Part shown: positions 13,478 to 24,202 of the stretch, in pieces
Layout of the letters: every line of letters starts with the position of its first letter
Numbering within the stretch: position 1 is the first letter of the stretch
NCBI GenBank assembly: GCA_024235095.1
Contig: JACKNC010000001.1
Location: 1,463,501 to 1,527,500 of the forward strand
Reading direction: 5' to 3'
Origin: Gammaproteobacteria bacterium
Lineage (GTDB): Bacteria > Pseudomonadota > Gammaproteobacteria > Competibacterales > Competibacteraceae
DNA: 64,000 bases
Notes under the pieces: generated by a model
Database searches by the model: none
Seen by the model: the letters and a program-made list of their open reading frames with translations, nothing else
Told to the model about the DNA's origin: nothing
Translations under genes and position numbers: made by a program

Positions 13478-16400
13478 TCAGCGCCGGTAGGAATCAGGCA
13501 TCATTAAGCCCTTGTCCGATTTTCGGATTTCACTGTACACCGTGCGCAACCGGTGCAAAGCCTCTTCGAAACGATAATCCATCGTGGCTTTTTCAATGGC
13601 CAGGAACGGTTCGATAGGCAAGGCTTCCGCCAGGACGCCCCGATGGGTGGCGAGATAATCCACTGCTTCGGCATCGTCATCGCTGAGCAGTTTCTCCAGG
13701 CGCATCAAGAGGGGGTTGAGTTGATCCCAATTCACCGTCAGCGCCGCTGACGGGGTGGACGGAGCGCTATCCAGGGCAGCGCGTAAATCAGTCATCAAGG
13801 TTTTCAACGCCTCACTGGTTTGCATTAATAACGGTTCCAGCTTGGCGCTATCCTTTTGTTCACGTAGCGCCTGTTCCAAGTCGCCCGCCAATTGCTGGAT
13901 GGCGGTCGCGCCAATATTACCCGACACCCCCTTCAGGATATGCGCCAATCGTTCTGCGGTCACCCAATCGGCGCAAGCCAGCGCGGCCCGGATTTGCGTC
14001 ACTGCCTCGGCTTGACCGGTCATGTATTTACCGAGCAATTCTCGATACAAGCGACGATTACCTGCGACTCGGCGTAAACCAGTAGCCGTATCCAAACCGA
14101 GCAAAGCTGGTAGTTCCAGTGCATCGCTGGATTGCAGCAAGGTGACCACCCGGCGCCGACGCAACCCCGGCAACCCCGGTTTAGCTGGATGCCATTGCTG
14201 GAGCGTGCGAAACAAGACCTCGGGTTCAATCGGCTTGGCGATATGGTCATTCATGCCAGCGTCCAAACAGCGTTGCCGTTCCTCGACTAGAGCATGAGCC
14301 GTCATGGCAATAATAGGCAGACCTGCAAACCGGGCGTCGGCGCGAATCTGGCGGGTCGCCTCGAAGCCATCCATCTCGGGCATCTGCAAATCCATCAATA
14401 CTCCATCGAATAGCTCACCCTCTTCCAAGCTGGCTTCCAACTGCGTCACCGCTTCCTGACCATTATTGGCCACCACGACCTGCGCGCCGGCCGATTCCAG
14501 CAGCTCAACGGCAATTTGCTGATTGACTTCATTGTCCTCGGCCAGCAGCAACTGTAGCCCATCCAACCGTAGCAAGGGAAGATCCTGTCGCGCATGATAA
14601 TGTTCCCGCACTTCACCGTTCGCCGGTGGAAATAGATTGAGCAAGGTATCCAGTAGCAGTGAGTAACTGATAGGCTTGATCAGAAAGCCATCAACCCCGA
14701 CCGCCGCCGCATGGGCGCACACCTCCTCGCGCCCGAAAGCCGTTACCATCACCACGCGCGGCGGCGCCGTCAGGGTCTCGTCCTGTTTGATCCGCTGGCT
14801 GGTTTCGATGCCATCCATCGCAGGCATCTTCCAGTCGACAAATGCAATCCGATAGGGATCGCTCTGGTCGGCGGCCTGGATCTCAGCGAGGGCCTCCGCT
14901 CCCGAAGCAACGGCATTGACGCGCAAGGTCAGGGACGTTAATGCCTCCGTGAGAATATCGCGGGCAGCAGCGTTATCGTCCACTACTAAGGCGCGCAAGC
15001 TATTCAGCAGGGCAGGCAAAACCGGTCGCCACGCTGCGGGTTCCTCACCCACGCCGAACCAGGCCGTGAACGAAAAGGTGCTTCCTCTGCCGGGCGTCGA
15101 GTCCACCCAGATGACGCCGTCCATCAGTTCCACCAACCGCTTGGAAATAGTCAATCCTAACCCGGTGCCGCCGTATTTGCGGGTCGTGGAGCCATCCGCC
15201 TGGGTAAAGGCCTGGAACATCCGCCCACGCTGTTCTTCGGTCATGCCGATGCCGGTATCGCGCACCGCAAATTGCAGTTTGACCCTACCGTCGACGCGCT
15301 CCCGCTCCCGCACATCAACGATGACTTGACCCTGTTCGGTGAATTTGATGGCGTTATTGATCAAATTGACCAGAATTTGTCCCAGCCGCAAGGGATCGCC
15401 GACCAGATGCTGCGGCAGGGTGATTGGCTCGTGAAACAGGAGTTCCAACCCTTTGTCGTAAGCTTTTTGACTGACCAGGGTCGCGGCATTGTTGAGGACA
15501 TCATCGAAGCGGAAATCGATGTGCTCCATATCCAGTTTACCGGCCTCGATTTTCGAGAAATCGAGAATGTCGTTAATAATGCCTAATAGCGATAGTCCGG
15601 CACCGTGGATCTTTTGCACATAATCGCGCTGTTTAGCGGTCAATTCGGTTTTCAACGCCAGGTGCGCCATACCGATGATCGCGTTCATCGGCGTGCGAAT
15701 TTCATGCGACATATTGGCCAGGAAGGCGCTTTTGGCCCGAGTCGCTTCCTCTGCGCGCTGTTTTTCCCCAGCCAGTTCCAGGGTGCGTTCCGTGACCACC
15801 TCGCCCACCGCGATGGATGAGATCATGACCCGGGCGGATGCGGCGCCGATGGCTCCGGCCAGCAATTGCTCGATGTGGCGAATCAGCCAAGCATCGGTTT
15901 GCAACGGATAACCGCCATGATCCTGAGCATAACGGTCGAAGGCTTCGGTCGCGCGCTGTGGGCCGAGAAACCGGGTCAGCAGATCATACAGCTCGGTCGT
16001 TTCCACCACGCCCCGCCACAGCAGCGAATCGCCGTCATGGCGTTCGCGCTTGAAAATATCGACAAACTGGCTGCCCTGCACTTGTTCCAGAGGATCCGGC
16101 TGGCTCAGCATCGAGCCAAATACCAGCCCACCAATGTTGGCCAGCATGCTCCAGAAGACCGAATGCATGTAAGGATCGAGATGCTCCAAACCTAGCAGGG
16201 CATACGGTTTGAGTAGCTCCAAGCCCCACGGACCGATTTCCACGAAATTGGTATCGATCCAGCCGGAGCGGGCCATGGCCGGCAACAGCAGGGTATAGGC
16301 CCAAACGATGAAGCCGCCGCTCAGGCCGATCAAGGCGCCCCGCCGATTGGCGCGCTTCCAGTACAGCCCGATCAGAATCGGCGGCGCGAACTGCGCAGCG

Positions 16401-17689
16401 GCGGCGAACGACACCAGTCCGCTGGCAACCAGCGCGTAGGATTCGCCGACAAAGCGGAAATACAGGTAACCCAGCAGGATCAGGATGATGATGCCGACCC
16501 GGCGGATACCCAACAGCAAGCCGGATAAATCAGTCTGGCTGGCCAGCCAGCGCGGATTGGCACGCAGCAGGATCGGCATGACCAGGTCATTGCAGACCAT
16601 GGTCGACAGGGTGACGGTTTCAAACATGATCATGCTGGCGGCGGCAGATAAGCCGCCCAGAAACACAAAGAGCGCCAGCAGGGGCATGTGTTCGGCCATG
16701 GGCAACGCCAGCACGAAGGTATCGGCGTCCACGACACCCTGGTTGAACAGCAATCGCCCCCCCAGGGCAATCGGTAACACGAAGAGATTAATGGCGAACA
16801 GGTACAGCGGGAATAGCCAGATGGCTTTGCGGATGTGCGTTTCATTGACATTTTCCACCACCAGCACCTGGAATTGCCGGGGCAGGAACAGGAACGCCAT
16901 CATCGACAGGAAGGTCAGCGACAACCAGCCGCCGTAACCGCCCGGCACCGCTTCAAAGCGCAGCAACGGCGCTAAATCCGGGTGCGCGGCCGCCCGCTGA
17001 AATAGATCGCCGGGACCCTCGAAGATCAGGAAGGTGACCATGACGCCGACCGATAGGAAGGCCAACAGTTTGAACATCGATTCGAAGGCAACCGCCGCCA
17101 CCATCCCTTCATGGCGCTCGGTGTTGTCAATGTGCCGGGTGCCAAACAGAATGGTGAACACGCTCAGCACCAGGGCGACAAAGAAGGTGGTGTCCATCCA
17201 CACCGGATGCTGCGTGGAGATCGCCAGACGATTGACGTCCGGATATTGGCGCAGCAGGCTGAAACTGGCGGCGACCGCTTTCAGTTGAATCGAGATATAC
17301 GGCAGAATGCCCAGCATCACGATCAGCGTCACCATCCCGGCCAGCAGACCGCTTTTTCCATAACGGGACGCGATGAAGTCGGCAATGGAGGTAATGCGAT
17401 GCACCTTGGTGATGCGCACAATCCGCCGCAGCACGAACCAGAACAGCACCGCCATCAGGGTGGGACCCAGATAGACCGGCAGGAAATCCACCCCGCTGAC
17501 CGCCGCTAATCCAACGCTGCCGTAAAAGGTCCAGGCCGTGCAGTAGATCGCCAGCGACAGCGTGTAAATATAGGGATTGGCGATGATCGAGCGCCCGGCG
17601 TCGGCGCGTTGATCGCCGTAATAGGCAATACCAAACATTACGCCCATGTAGGCCAGGGCGCTGGCAATGATAACACCATCGCTCAACAT
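13478..17689 (-). CDS. Transporter-fused hybrid sensor histidine kinase (SSSF/CbrA-like)
   Basis: A 1403-residue protein. The first about 500 residues are a multi-helix sodium:solute symporter-type (SLC5/PutP-like) module with membrane helices from residue 5 onward, including the YTLSLAIYCTAWTFYGSVG stretch typical of such kinases. A cytosolic linker leads to HisKA with H662 in MSHEIRTPMN, an HATPase (GTGLGLTISKRLVELM), receiver 1 (D952 in VDWKMPAMDG), receiver 2 (D1100 in LMDLQMPEMDG) and HPt with H1250 in AHILKGVSGN. The architecture resembles CbrA-type nutrient-sensing kinases but has two extra receivers and an HPt and no visible PAS. It converges with the GGDEF gene, with only 30 bp between stop codons. 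No cognate NtrC-type regulator is nearby. Its start overlaps a small upstream ORF. Confidence 0.92.
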   Translation of the reverse strand: MLSDGVIIASALAYMGVMFGIAYYGDQRADAGRSIIANPYIYTLSLAIYCTAWTFYGSVGLAAVSGVDFLPVYLGPTLMAVLFWFVLRRIVRITKVHRITSIADFIASRYGKSGLLAGMVTLIVMLGILPYISIQLKAVAASFSLLRQYPDVNRLAISTQHPVWMDTTFFVALVLSVFTILFGTRHIDNTERHEGMVAAVAFESMFKLLAFLSVGVMVTFLIFEGPGDLFQRAAAHPDLAPLLRFEAVPGGYGGWLSLTFLSMMAFLFLPRQFQVLVVENVNETHIRKAIWLFPLYLFAINLFVLPIALGGRLLFNQGVVDADTFVLALPMAEHMPLLALFVFLGGLSAAASMIMFETVTLSTMVCNDLVMPILLRANPRWLASQTDLSGLLLGIRRVGIIILILLGYLYFRFVGESYALVASGLVSFAAAAQFAPPILIGLYWKRANRRGALIGLSGGFIVWAYTLLLPAMARSGWIDTNFVEIGPWGLELLKPYALLGLEHLDPYMHSVFWSMLANIGGLVFGSMLSQPDPLEQVQGSQFVDIFKRERHDGDSLLWRGVVETTELYDLLTRFLGPQRATEAFDRYAQDHGGYPLQTDAWLIRHIEQLLAGAIGAASARVMISSIAVGEVVTERTLELAGEKQRAEEATRAKSAFLANMSHEIRTPMNAIIGMAHLALKTELTAKQRDYVQKIHGAGLSLLGIINDILDFSKIEAGKLDMEHIDFRFDDVLNNAATLVSQKAYDKGLELLFHEPITLPQHLVGDPLRLGQILVNLINNAIKFTEQGQVIVDVRERERVDGRVKLQFAVRDTGIGMTEEQRGRMFQAFTQADGSTTRKYGGTGLGLTISKRLVELMDGVIWVDSTPGRGSTFSFTAWFGVGEEPAAWRPVLPALLNSLRALVVDDNAAARDILTEALTSLTLRVNAVASGAEALAEIQAADQSDPYRIAFVDWKMPAMDGIETSQRIKQDETLTAPPRVVMVTAFGREEVCAHAAAVGVDGFLIKPISYSLLLDTLLNLFPPANGEVREHYHARQDLPLLRLDGLQLLLAEDNEVNQQIAVELLESAGAQVVVANNGQEAVTQLEASLEEGELFDGVLMDLQMPEMDGFEATRQIRADARFAGLPIIAMTAHALVEERQRCLDAGMNDHIAKPIEPEVLFRTLQQWHPAKPGLPGLRRRRVVTLLQSSDALELPALLGLDTATGLRRVAGNRRLYRELLGKYMTGQAEAVTQIRAALACADWVTAERLAHILKGVSGNIGATAIQQLAGDLEQALREQKDSAKLEPLLMQTSEALKTLMTDLRAALDSAPSTPSAALTVNWDQLNPLLMRLEKLLSDDDAEAVDYLATHRGVLAEALPIEPFLAIEKATMDYRFEEALHRLRTVYSEIRKSDKGLMMPDSYRR

Positions 17690-17763
17690 TCGAGCACTAC
17701 CCCATAACCCCGTGTCTGAGTGTGGGTTTTAATTTCGCCGAACATCAAGAACTGGGCTTGCAT
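17683..17763 (-). CDS. Small leader ORF (26 codons) overlapping the transporter-kinase start
   Basis: ATG at 17763 follows a well-placed AAGAGGA (about 7 nt spacing). The ORF encodes 26 residues (begins MQAQFLMFGEIK, ends VVLEC), and its TGA at 17685-17683 lies inside the first codons of the kinase gene, whose ATG is at 17689. The kinase start itself has no stronger ribosome site, so translation is probably coupled. In pseudomonads a short ORF (cbrX) is reported to precede and overlap cbrA in the same way. Sequence kinship cannot be judged here. It could also be a regulatory leader whose product has no function. Confidence 0.5.
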   Translation of the reverse strand: MQAQFLMFGEIKTHTQTRGYGVVLEC

Positions 17764-18079
17764 CGTCGATCCTCTTCGCGGCGCGGGTCGGTGAATTAGT
17801 TAGACAACGGCCAGAACGGAACCACAATCAACATTTTGTCGGGTTGCCCACGTCAAACCAATCTACATTTTAGATCATAGGAAAATTGAGAGAGGAAGTG
17901 TACGATTATGAAAAATGAAGGAGATTGCGCATTGTCCGCGACGCGCGCTTCAAGAGACCGGGAATTGCTGCTGGCGTGGCGGGCGTTCCCGGATTGCGAA
18001 TTGGCTAGGCCGTTTGAGGACCTTAATCGTCCGAGCATTCTGAACTAAATGAGGGGGAATTTTGGTCTCTCATCTAGGC
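17764..18079. other. Spacer with a weak small ORF, no recognised gene
   Basis: About 300 bp between the kinase leader ORF and the transposase remnant. It contains a 46-codon plus-strand ORF at 17908-18048 (begins MKNEGDCALS) with GAGG about 12 nt upstream but no recognisable similarity, so it is not called as a gene. The kinase promoter should lie in its left part (17764-17900). Confidence 0.4.
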
Positions 18080-18301
18080 CACGACCGTCACGGTCCGATC
18101 ATTGCGCAGCGATTCGGTCACGCAGAACACCAGCTTTCGAATGCGGAGCGAATCCGGTTGATCGTAGACAACCTCAATACCCTCACTCCTGTGGCCTTGT
18201 ATAGTGTCTTTTCTCCGGAGGAAGCCCGTCGGATCACCCGCAAGCTTGAATTTCATTACACACCCAAGCATGGAAGTTGGCTCAACATGGCAGAATATTG
18301 A
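18080..18301 (+). pseudogene. IS630-family transposase remnant
   Basis: The translated segment reads NAERIRLIVDNLNT, then SPEEARRITRKLEFHYTPKHGSWLNMAE, the highly conserved DDE region of IS630-type transposases. A stop follows within what is normally the continuing NMAEIE motif, so the last catalytic Glu is lost. The N-terminal half is missing: upstream residues do not match, and the frame opens only with a TTG. It is a dead fragment lying about 60 bp from the tRNA-Ser gene. Inverted-repeat ends were not found. Confidence 0.8.
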
Positions 18302-18364
18302 AGTCATGAAAACCCGCACTTGACAGGTTGGGAAATTCAGAATGGAACGCAATGGACGGGAATT

Positions 18365-18452
18365 TGGCGGAGAGGGTGGGATTCGAACCCACGGACCCTC
18401 GCGGGTCAACGGTTTTCAAGACCGTCGCAATCGACCACTCTGCCACCTCTCC
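18365..18452 (-). tRNA. tRNA-Ser (anticodon TGA)
   Basis: Minus strand begins GGAGAGGTGGCAGAGTGG, has an anticodon loop with TGA, a long variable arm as in class II tRNAs, a GGTTCGAATCC T-arm, and an encoded CCA (18365-18367). Length is 88 nt. Confidence 0.95.
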
Positions 18453-18776
18453 GATAGCCATCTTAAAGACTTAGCATATTACCAGCGTTTGAAACAGAGG
18501 CTTAGCCTCTTCAAAACACGAAGCAGATCATAGCACAATTACCCCGAGCAATGCGACGGACTCCTTGAGGTTTGTCCTGAAGTAACCGTTCGCGTCGTTT
18601 GAATCCCAATACCCTTGATGAGGATGTCACCCCTCGGAGGGGGCGTCGGATTCGCATGTTATTCCAACACGCAGCTCACTTTGCTAAGATACTGACTAAG
18701 TTCTTCAACGATCCTTGCCTCTAAATGCTTGAGCATCCCGCCCGCAGCGTAACCAATATGACCACGCTCTAAAGCC
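18453..18776. other. Intergenic region upstream of cvpA
   Basis: A 324-bp stretch with no supported gene. It contains a bulged inverted repeat (TTTGAA..GAGGC / GCCTC..TTCAAA, 18488-18513) and a small GC hairpin CCCCT-CGG-AGGGG (18630-18642). The cvpA-purF promoter and the tRNA-Ser promoter should both be here. No PurR-like operator could be recognised. Confidence 0.4.
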
Positions 18777-19271
18777 ATGAACTGGGCTGATTACCTGATC
18801 GTCTTTCTTATCGCCCTTTCCATGATCATTGGATTCTGGCGCGGTTTGTTGCGCGAGGTGATTTCACTGGCGACCTGGATTACCGCTTTCGCTATCGCTT
18901 TTCTATTCGCCGAGGATAGCGCTGTTCATCTGGCGCCTTATATCGAACTCCCATCGCTGCGGATCGCAGCGGCTTTCGGAGTTCTGTTTCTAGTTACGCT
19001 GCTGATCGGTGGGTTGATCGGTATCGTCTCTTCCTATCTGGTCGATTACACCGGCCTGACCGGCACCGACCGACTGCTGGGTACGGCTTTTGGGCTGGCG
19101 CGTGGCGCGGCCGTTATCGTCGTCCTGGTGCTGGCGGCAGGACTGACTCCCTTGCCTAACGATTCCTGGTGGCAACAATCGCTGCTGCTAGGCCGTTTCC
19201 AGGAAGGAGCGCTCTGGCTCCGGGGCGTGTTGCCACCGGATCTGGCGCAAAACATTCGCTTCCCATCATGA
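18777..19271 (+). CDS. cvpA: CvpA family membrane protein
   Basis: A 164-residue inner-membrane protein of the CvpA (colicin V production) family. Four hydrophobic segments are visible: WADYLIVFLIALSMIIGF, ISLATWITAFAIAFLF, AAFGVLFLVTLLIGGLIG and GLARGAAVIVVLVLAAGL. The family motif FWRGLLREV is near residue 24, and TGTDRLLGTAFGLARG is in the second half. The function is not firmly known; the gene is nearly always beside purF in gammaproteobacteria. It is followed after 25 bp by purF with a strong GGAGG, so the two form one operon with metZ. No clear ribosome site precedes its own ATG. Confidence 0.93.
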   Translation: MNWADYLIVFLIALSMIIGFWRGLLREVISLATWITAFAIAFLFAEDSAVHLAPYIELPSLRIAAAFGVLFLVTLLIGGLIGIVSSYLVDYTGLTGTDRLLGTAFGLARGAAVIVVLVLAAGLTPLPNDSWWQQSLLLGRFQEGALWLRGVLPPDLAQNIRFPS

Positions 19272-19296
19272 ACGGGCTTGCGAAGGAGGATGACCC

Positions 19297-20808
<1,512 letters not shown>

Positions 20809-20817
20809 GTGTACAGA

Positions 20818-22011
20818 ATGGATATTGACGACTCACCAGGACTGGGCTTCGCCAGTCTCGCGGTGCGCGCTGGCCAAGTACGCACCGCCGAGGGCGAACA
20901 TGCCGAGCCGATTTTCGCCACCTCCAGTTTCGTATTCGCCAATGCCGCTGAAGCCGCCGCCCGGTTCAGCGGTGCGCTGCCCGGCAACATCTACTCTCGG
21001 TTCACTAATCCCACCGTGCGCATCTTCCAGGAACGGCTGGCGGCGCTGGAGGGTGGCGAAACCTGCATCGCCACCTCATCCGGCATGGCGGCGATCCTGG
21101 CGACCTGCATGACCTTGTTGAAAAGCGGCGATCATATCGTTTCGGCCAGTGGCGTGTTTGGCACCACGCTTTCACTGTTCAATCAATATCTGAGCAAGTT
21201 CGGCGTCGCTACAACTTATGTGCGGCTGTCCGATTTATCCGCCTGGGAGGCGGCGATTCGTCCGGAAACCCGGTTGTTCTATCTGGAAACGCCGTCCAAT
21301 CCGCTAATGGAGCTGGCTGACATTCGAGCGCTGGCCGATCTTGCCCATTCCCATAATATTCTGTTGGTGGTGGACAATTGCTTCTGCACCCCGGCCTTGC
21401 AACAGCCGTTCAAACACGGCGCGGACCTGGTGATTCACTCCGCGACTAAATACCTGGATGGGCAAGGCCGTTGCGTCGGCGGCGCAGTGGTTGGCGATCA
21501 ACAGCGGGTCGGTGTGGATATCTACGGTTTCCTGCGCACCGCCGGTCCCACCATGAGTCCGTTCAATGCCTGGGTGTTTCTCAAGGGTCTGGAAACCTTG
21601 CGCTTGCGGATGCAGGCTTGCAGCGAGTCCGCTTTGCATCTGGCGCAATGGTTGGAGACGCAACCGGCAGTGGAGCGGGTCTATTACCCTGGTCTGCCCT
21701 CGCATCCGCAGCACGAACTGGCGAAGCAGCAGCAGAGCGCTTTCGGCGGCATCGTCTCCTTCGATCTGCGCGGCGGGTGGGAGGCCGCCTGGACTTTGAT
21801 CGACTATACCCAACTGATCTCGATCACCGCTAATCTAGGCGATGCCAAGACCACGATTACCCATCCAGCCACGACAACACATGGCCGCTTGACCTCGGAG
21901 GAGCGTGAACGAGCAGGGATTGGCGAGGGACTGGTGCGAATTTCCGTGGGCCTGGAAGACTTAGGGGATTTGCAACACGATCTGGATTGCGGTTTTCAGC
22001 GACTGGTTTGA
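20818..22011 (+). CDS. metZ: O-succinylhomoserine sulfhydrylase
   Basis: A Cys/Met metabolism PLP enzyme of about 397 residues, predicted to make homocysteine from O-succinylhomoserine and sulfide (direct sulfhydrylation). The gene order cvpA-purF-metZ is the pseudomonad-type arrangement and favours MetZ over cystathionine gamma-synthase. Motifs: YSRFTNPTVRIFQERLAALE near the N-terminus, ATSSGMAAIL (phosphate loop), YLETPSNPL, VVDNCFCTPALQQP, and SATKYLDGQGRCVGG with the PLP lysine. The frame begins with GTG at 20809, right after the purF stop, but ATG at 20818 is the likelier start; its ribosome site is weak, suggesting coupling to purF. Confidence 0.92.
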   Translation: MDIDDSPGLGFASLAVRAGQVRTAEGEHAEPIFATSSFVFANAAEAAARFSGALPGNIYSRFTNPTVRIFQERLAALEGGETCIATSSGMAAILATCMTLLKSGDHIVSASGVFGTTLSLFNQYLSKFGVATTYVRLSDLSAWEAAIRPETRLFYLETPSNPLMELADIRALADLAHSHNILLVVDNCFCTPALQQPFKHGADLVIHSATKYLDGQGRCVGGAVVGDQQRVGVDIYGFLRTAGPTMSPFNAWVFLKGLETLRLRMQACSESALHLAQWLETQPAVERVYYPGLPSHPQHELAKQQQSAFGGIVSFDLRGGWEAAWTLIDYTQLISITANLGDAKTTITHPATTTHGRLTSEERERAGIGEGLVRISVGLEDLGDLQHDLDCGFQRLV

Positions 22012-22012
22012 G

Positions 22013-22699
22013 ATGATTAAAGCGATTACCTTCGACCTGGACGACACCCTGTGGGACATCTGGCCGGTGGTCGAGCGCGCCGAGGAGTTGCTCCACGACT
22101 GGTTAATGACCCGTTATCCGCGTATTCCAGAACGATTTACTTCACTGGAATTGCGGGAATTATCACAAGAGGTGATTGCGGCCCGCCCGGAGATTGCTTA
22201 CGATCGCACCCGCTTACGCAAAGAGGCGCTATGGCTGGCGGCGCAGCGAGCGGATTATGTGGAATTCGATGTGGAAAGCGCGTTTGCGGTGTTTTTTATC
22301 GCCCGCAATGCTGTAGAGCCGTTCGCCGATGTGCGCCCGGCTCTAGAGCGATTGGGCCGACGCTATACCCTGGCCTCGCTGTCCAACGGCAACGCCGATC
22401 TGCGGCTGATTGGCCTGCATGACCTGTTTGCTTTCTCACTGAATGCGATTGACGTGGGCGCGGCCAAACCGGAACCGTTGATGTTCGACCTGGCCCGCCA
22501 GCGGTTGGCGGCGCAGCCTGAACAAATTGTCCATGTTGGCGACGATCCGGAACATGATGTCCTTGGCGCAGCCCGCGCTGGTTTCCGCACGATCTGGGTC
22601 AACCGCGCTGGACGGGATTGGCCCGGCGGGTCCCGAGCCGATGCGGAAATCGCCAGTTTGATTGAACTGGAACAAATATTGGCGGACTGGGAAGTTTAA
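22013..22699 (+). CDS. HAD-superfamily hydrolase
   Basis: A 228-residue haloacid dehalogenase-type phosphatase. It starts MIKAITFDLDDTLWD, whose first Asp is the nucleophile and second the acid/base. Motif II is LASLSNGNADL, the Lys motif lies in DVGAAKPEPLMFDLA, and motif IV is HVGDDPEHDVLGAARAGFRTIWVNR. A helical cap (about residues 20-95) marks subclass I, like YjjG/2-haloalkanoate-dehalogenase-type phosphatases. The start is 2 bp after the metZ stop, so it is probably the fourth gene of the cvpA-purF-metZ operon. Substrate is unknown; nucleotides or sugar phosphates are possible. Confidence 0.9.
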   Translation: MIKAITFDLDDTLWDIWPVVERAEELLHDWLMTRYPRIPERFTSLELRELSQEVIAARPEIAYDRTRLRKEALWLAAQRADYVEFDVESAFAVFFIARNAVEPFADVRPALERLGRRYTLASLSNGNADLRLIGLHDLFAFSLNAIDVGAAKPEPLMFDLARQRLAAQPEQIVHVGDDPEHDVLGAARAGFRTIWVNRAGRDWPGGSRADAEIASLIELEQILADWEV

Positions 22700-22714
22700 A
22701 TTGAGGAATCCGGC

Positions 22715-23326
22715 GTGGCTTACAGTGATTTCAAGAACATTGACGATATCAAGCAACGTTTCCATCTTAAAATTGCATCGAGCGATTCCCTGTTTGCGAA
22801 TATCCCGGAGGTTGCAGTCAGCGCACTGCTTCAGGAGACCCTGCGTGAAAATATCCCCTTGGCTTTAAACATCAATACCGAAAAGGCCCGCTCGGAACTG
22901 ATGATTGCTCCGGTTCTAGTGGAAACCCGCAAGATGCTGGACCGAAAAATCAGCCTGTTTTCCGGTATTGAATTCAATGTTGATGAATCGCTCAATCTCA
23001 CTGGCTATTGCGACTTCATCCTGAGTCAATCGCCGGATCAGATTTATCTTGAAGCGCCCGTTGCCTGCATTGTCGAAGCCAAAAACGAGAATATTAAATC
23101 CGGTTATCCACAATGCATGGCCGAAATGATCGCCGCCAAACTGTTTAATAAACAGAATGCTACGGCGGTTTCCAGCATTCTTGGCGTGGTTACGACTGGG
23201 AGTAACTGGAAATTTCTCAAGTATCAGAATGATATACTGTTCATCGACTTTGATGAGTATCTGGTTAATCAGCCGGGCAAACTACTCGGAATTTTCGCCG
23301 CCATGCTTGGCGGCGAAAAATTTTAA
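22715..23326 (+). CDS. PD-(D/E)XK nuclease-like protein of unknown role
   Basis: A 203-residue protein starting at a GTG with GAGG 8 nt upstream. No named family is certain. The central segment GYCDFILSQS followed by ACIVEAKNENIKSG fits the PD-(D/E)XK pattern (Asp in a strand, then ExK in the next), the core of restriction-endonuclease-like folds, and is followed by helices MAEMIAAKLFN. Such small solitary proteins are frequent in cyanobacteria and environmental proteobacteria and are of unknown function. It is 15 bp after the HAD gene and could share its transcript. The next gene is convergent, with 4 bp between the ends. Confidence 0.7.
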   Translation: MAYSDFKNIDDIKQRFHLKIASSDSLFANIPEVAVSALLQETLRENIPLALNINTEKARSELMIAPVLVETRKMLDRKISLFSGIEFNVDESLNLTGYCDFILSQSPDQIYLEAPVACIVEAKNENIKSGYPQCMAEMIAAKLFNKQNATAVSSILGVVTTGSNWKFLKYQNDILFIDFDEYLVNQPGKLLGIFAAMLGGEKF

Positions 23327-23330
23327 TGAT

Positions 23331-24068
23331 TTACCACGGGATCGGCTGCCCATCACGGAAAAAACCGCCGTTCGGTCCATTGTCCGGCAGGGTGGCGGCC
23401 CAGACAATGCCCGAAGCGCCTTGCTCGACGGTTCGTTCGGCGTTAGGCCCCCCTATGTCGGTGCGCACCCAACCTGGGCAAACCGAATTGACGAGAATAT
23501 TAAAGCCTTGCGTCTCCGCCGCCAGAATACGGGTCAGCGCATTCAAAGCCGTTTTGGAAATCCGATAAGCGGGCGATCGCCCCCCCATATCGCTTAATTG
23601 ACCCATGCCGCTGGAGACGTTGACGATCCGGCCATAGTGCTGCTGTTTCATCAATGGCGTCAATTCCTGAGCCAGCAGCAGAGGACCATACACATTGGTT
23701 TTAAGGGTCGCAGTCAGGGTTTCCAAACTGGCGTTAAATACACTGGCGCTGCTGGTATCCTCCGAGCCGTGTATATCAAGAAAAACGCCCGCGTTGTTCA
23801 CCAGGATATCCACCCGACCGCAACGGCTATGAATGAACGCGCCCAGTTCGGCGATGCTACTTTCCGAAGTAACATCCAGCGGCTGAAACACGACATCGAG
23901 TCCTTCGGCTAGTAGGGTCTCGATCGCCATTTCACCCTTGCCGGCGTTGCGGCTGGTGACGATCACCTGAATATCGCGCTTTGCCAACTGCCGTGCAGTT
24001 TCCAAGCCTAATCCACGATTTGCGCCCGTAACAACTGCGACCGGTTTGGTATTCTTGCCACTTAACAT
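23331..24068 (-). CDS. Short-chain dehydrogenase/reductase
   Basis: A 245-residue classical SDR oxidoreductase. NAD(P)-binding TGANRGLGLETARQL lies near residues 13-27, with an Arg-rich VTSRNAGKG after the second strand favouring NADPH. NNAGVFLD follows near residue 90, and catalytic VNVSSGMGQLSDMGG with YRISKTALN gives the Ser-Tyr-Lys set. The end region VCPGWVRTDIGGPNAERTVEQGA is typical of carbonyl-reductase-like SDRs. A good GGAGGG precedes the ATG at 24068. It lies downstream of the suc operon on the same strand, separated by an inverted repeat, and is probably independent of it. Substrate is unknown. Confidence 0.9.
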   Translation of the reverse strand: MLSGKNTKPVAVVTGANRGLGLETARQLAKRDIQVIVTSRNAGKGEMAIETLLAEGLDVVFQPLDVTSESSIAELGAFIHSRCGRVDILVNNAGVFLDIHGSEDTSSASVFNASLETLTATLKTNVYGPLLLAQELTPLMKQQHYGRIVNVSSGMGQLSDMGGRSPAYRISKTALNALTRILAAETQGFNILVNSVCPGWVRTDIGGPNAERTVEQGASGIVWAATLPDNGPNGGFFRDGQPIPW

Positions 24069-24148
24069 GGTTTTTCCCTCCAGTGACTCTAACGCAAAGC
24101 CAACCCCGACAGGTTGTCGATATTTCGCCCGATTATTTTTAGTGGAAT

Positions 24149-24170
24149 GCCCTCCCCTGCACCGGGGAGG
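24149..24170. repeat. GC-rich inverted repeat downstream of lpd
   Basis: A perfect inverted repeat CCCTCCCC / GGGGAGGG with a 6-nt loop lies 33 bp beyond the lpd stop. There is no T-tract on the minus strand, so it is not a classic terminator. It may stabilise the 3' end of the sucABlpd mRNA or be a dispersed palindromic repeat of the same style as the elements at 26495 and 43661. Confidence 0.5.
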
Positions 24171-24202
24171 GGGAGCGAAGAATGACGCTTATTACCTTGA
24201 AA

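Noticed and set aside
18074..18409. 111-codon minus-strand ORF
   Set aside because: It covers the IS630 remnant in reverse and runs into the tRNA-Ser gene.
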